Both the position numbers and the translations under genes were made by a program. The notes beneath the pieces are model-generated. The model ran no database searches, was not told the origin of the DNA, and saw nothing but the letters and a program-made list of their open reading frames with translations. A stretch of DNA of 39,805 bases from an archaeon (GTDB taxonomy: Archaea > Nanobdellota > Nanobdellia > SCGC-AAA011-G17 > ARS1178): positions 1 to 39,805 of the forward strand of contig NZCS01000013.1 in NCBI GenBank assembly GCA_002688325.1. The letters are read 5' to 3'. This document shows positions 38,263 through 39,805 of the stretch, in pieces (position 1 is the stretch's first letter; each line of letters starts with the position of its first letter).

Positions 38263-38298
38263 TATATAAATGTTGTGTTTATCTTAAGAATTAGTAAA

Positions 38299-38622
38299 TT
38301 ACTCTTTTAATTCCATTATAGTTTTAGCTAAGTCACCATTATTTTTTTCTAGAGCTTCTTTTGCTTGTTCTTCTGAAACAGAAGTTTGTTCTATAACCAT
38401 TTTGATATCTTCTTCTGAAATAGAAGATTCTTCTGAAATATCTCCTGTAATTTGGAAAGTTTCTTGACCCATCATATTAATTTTAGAAACTTGTGGGTTA
38501 GAAATTAGTAAGTTTTTTTCTGGAGTTTTTATGATAACTTCTGTTGCGTTTATTTCTTCTTGTTTCATACCTAATTGCTTCATTGCTTTCTGCATTTGTT
38601 TGGGATTTATTCCAGGTATCAT
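38299..38622 (-). CDS. nac: nascent polypeptide-associated complex protein (archaeal NAC)
   Basis: A ribosome-bound chaperone subunit that forms a homodimer in archaea. It has the NAC domain (about 20-65, with ATEVIIKTPEKNLLISNPQVSKINMMGQETFQITG) and a C-terminal UBA domain (about 68-107, with DIKMVIEQTSVSEEQAKEALEKNNGDLAKTIMEL). At 107 residues it is a normal archaeal form. The N-terminal NPKQMQKAMKQLGMK is the usual ribosome-binding helix. The ATG at 38622 overlaps the stop of the Sec61 beta gene as ATGA, so the two are translated from one message. Confidence 0.95.
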   Translation of the reverse strand: MIPGINPKQMQKAMKQLGMKQEEINATEVIIKTPEKNLLISNPQVSKINMMGQETFQITGDISEESSISEEDIKMVIEQTSVSEEQAKEALEKNNGDLAKTIMELKE

Positions 38623-38777
38623 TTTCCTAAAGTATGTATTAAAATTTCAATAAAAATAACAATAACTATCATAACTATAACTGCATAAGGTGAAAATTCT
38701 ATTTTACTTTTATAATCTTCGAAATATCTTACTAAGCCTCCACCTGAAGAAGGCATTCTTATTTGTTCATCTGCCAT
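38619..38777 (-). CDS. secG: preprotein translocase subunit Sec61 beta (SecG)
   Basis: A 52-residue gene that starts MADEQIRMPSSGGGLVRYFE (residues 1-20), continues DYKSKIEFSPYAVIV, and has one C-terminal membrane helix (AVIVMIVIVIFIEILIH, about 32-48). The serine/glycine patch before VRYFED and the single tail-anchor helix are hallmarks of archaeal Sec61 beta, the small subunit of the SecYEG channel. A TTATAAA box lies 29 nt before the ATG, so the message should be leaderless. It is the first gene of an operon with nac, with a 4-nt ATGA overlap. Confidence 0.9.
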   Translation of the reverse strand: MADEQIRMPSSGGGLVRYFEDYKSKIEFSPYAVIVMIVIVIFIEILIHTLGK

Positions 38778-38850
38778 AGGTAAAAAGATAAAAAAGGGAT
38801 TTATAAATGTTTTTGTTTAAGTTATATTAAAAAGTAAAAAAAAGAAAAAG

Positions 38851-39096
38851 TTATTCTTTGATTTCTGTTGTTTCTTGTTTAATTTCTACAGGTTCTTCTT
38901 TAGTTTCTACAGGTTTTTCTGTAGGTTCTTGAGGAGTTTTTGAAGTTTTAGATTTAAATGACATAACTAATGCAATTAAACCTATGATTCCTATAACTCC
39001 ACCAATTATTTTTAAAGTTGATGTTGTATCTGTTACTAAAAGATATATGGCTATAAGAATTAAGATTGCTCCTGTAACAAGTTTTGCTGTTTTCAT
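38851..39096 (-). CDS. small two-helix membrane protein with acidic tail, 81 aa
   Basis: Two membrane helices (LVTGAILILIAIYLLV about 6-21; IIGGVIGIIGLIALVMSF about 30-47) are followed by a soluble Pro/Glu/Lys tail (SKTPQEPTEKPVETKEEPVEIKQE). Function unknown; such short proteins are common in archaea. The start is firm: AAGGAGGT (39103-39110) lies 6 nt before the ATG, and a TTTAAATA box lies farther upstream, so this gene has a leader, unlike most here. Confidence 0.7.
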   Translation of the reverse strand: MKTAKLVTGAILILIAIYLLVTDTTSTLKIIGGVIGIIGLIALVMSFKSKTSKTPQEPTEKPVETKEEPVEIKQETTEIKE

Positions 39097-39196
39097 TGAT
39101 TTACCTCCTTATTGTTAGTTAAAAATGAATATTATGAGTATTTAAAGATTTAGGTTTTTGAGGATGAATTAGAAAATTGTTGAATATGATAAACAG

Positions 39197-39805
39197 TTAA
39201 TATTTAGTAAATAATTTATTATGGTTAAATTTAGTTATAAAATAATATATTGTATAAATAAACAAGATACATCCTAATACAAAGAATGAAGTTTGAATTG
39301 AATAAATATCTGCAATTTTTCCAAAGATTGGTTCAAAAATTATGATTAATATTGACATTCCAAATGTACTTATAGAATCTATGGTGGCCCTATTATATGA
39401 TTTAACTCTATCGTGGATATAGCCTCTTCTGATAATTCGGAACATTCCATTTATAAACATAACCAACAAGAAAAGAAGAATTCCAATATAGCTCCTTATA
39501 TAACTCATTAGAAATATTATTAATAAAGTAAATAATAAAGAAGAGGAGAATATGCTTTTATAAGAAAAATATTTCTTGATTTTATCTGCAGACCACCCAC
39601 CTATACCTTCAATAAGTGCTTCAAAAGCGAAAATTATTCCAAATAAAACTATGGGGATATTTATTAATTTAAAATAAATCTGAGAATATGAAAAGATAAA
39701 ATCTAAGGCCCATCCAAGTACTGCACCGAATACAAGAATGAATGCAAGATACTCAGTTTTAATAACTTGTTTAATTGAGCTTTTAAAATGTGAAAAGAAA
39801 GTTTC
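39197..39805 (-). CDS. MFS transporter, C-terminal part, cut by window edge
   Basis: The frame is open without a stop from the window edge to 39197, so the visible 202 residues are the C-terminal half of a larger protein. Hydrophobic segments include YLAFILVFGAVLGWALDFIF, NIPIVLFGIIFAFEALIEGIGG and SSSLLFTLLIIFLM. GIGGWSADKIKKYFSYK between helices corresponds to the MFS loop motif with an Asp before basic residues. It has the layout of the second six-helix bundle of a major facilitator. Reading from the ATG at 39508 would miss the upstream half. The substrate cannot be inferred. The word AAACAGTTAA lies just downstream (39189-39200). Confidence 0.75.
   Translation of the reverse strand, partial: ETFFSHFKSSIKQVIKTEYLAFILVFGAVLGWALDFIFSYSQIYFKLINIPIVLFGIIFAFEALIEGIGGWSADKIKKYFSYKSIFSSSLLFTLLIIFLMSYIRSYIGILLFLLVMFINGMFRIIRRGYIHDRVKSYNRATIDSISTFGMSILIIIFEPIFGKIADIYSIQTSFFVLGCILFIYTIYYFITKFNHNKLFTKY

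Overview
The window is a gene-dense, very AT-rich stretch of an archaeal chromosome. Diagnostic archaeal genes include a proteasome beta subunit, the KH-domain beta-CASP nuclease aCPSF1/FttA, an archaeal CCA-adding enzyme, archaeal-type PheST, TrpS and HisS, homodimeric NAC with a UBA tail, Sec61 beta, a TrmB regulator, ScpA and DUF5654/DUF4013 membrane proteins. Small genes, many short orphan proteins and the mix of families suggest a DPANN lineage (Woesearchaeota/Pacearchaeota-like). That placement is inferred from gene content, not from a tree.

Layout: 1-6.7 kb is an accessory-looking start: a truncated dph2, a secreted protein, a LAGLIDADG endonuclease overlapping a sugar-nucleotidyltransferase gene, a GalE-like epimerase, and a Fic gene bordered by two 38-bp repeats. 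6.7-17.8 kb is mostly housekeeping: DUF5654, PheS-PheT, TrmB regulator, TrpS, a nucleotidyltransferase/HEPN-like protein, a two-subunit 2-oxoacid:ferredoxin oxidoreductase, tRNA-Val and DAHP synthase. 17.8-31.3 kb holds an intron-bearing tRNA-Gly, endonuclease IV with a cation antiporter, a radical SAM protein, CCA-adding enzyme, psmB-fttA, a thioredoxin-CcdA fusion, Nudix, a kinase-fold protein, ScpA-DUF4013, and tRNA-His followed directly by hisS. 31.3-39.8 kb has a candidate structured ncRNA, a four-gene MinD operon, small winged-helix proteins, a double Lrp/AsnC regulator, a MATE exporter, a toxin-antitoxin pair, Sec61 beta-NAC, and an MFS transporter cut by the window edge.

Expression signals are uniform. 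Most genes have a TATA box whose centre lies about 26 nt before the ATG, which implies leaderless mRNAs. Shine-Dalgarno sequences appear mainly at internal operon genes (korB, pheT, minD, hisS) and a few leadered genes. The tRNA genes have TATA boxes 28-30 nt upstream, so their transcripts should start at or within a few nucleotides of the mature 5' end.

The most unusual signals are non-coding: (1) a roughly 40-nt A-tract repeat found between divergent promoters, with a related sequence inside the T-loop insertion of tRNA-Gly; (2) a free-standing ~90-nt RNA gene candidate with its own TATA box, two hairpins and a U tract at about 31.51-31.60 kb; (3) tRNA-His transcribed directly into its cognate synthetase gene.
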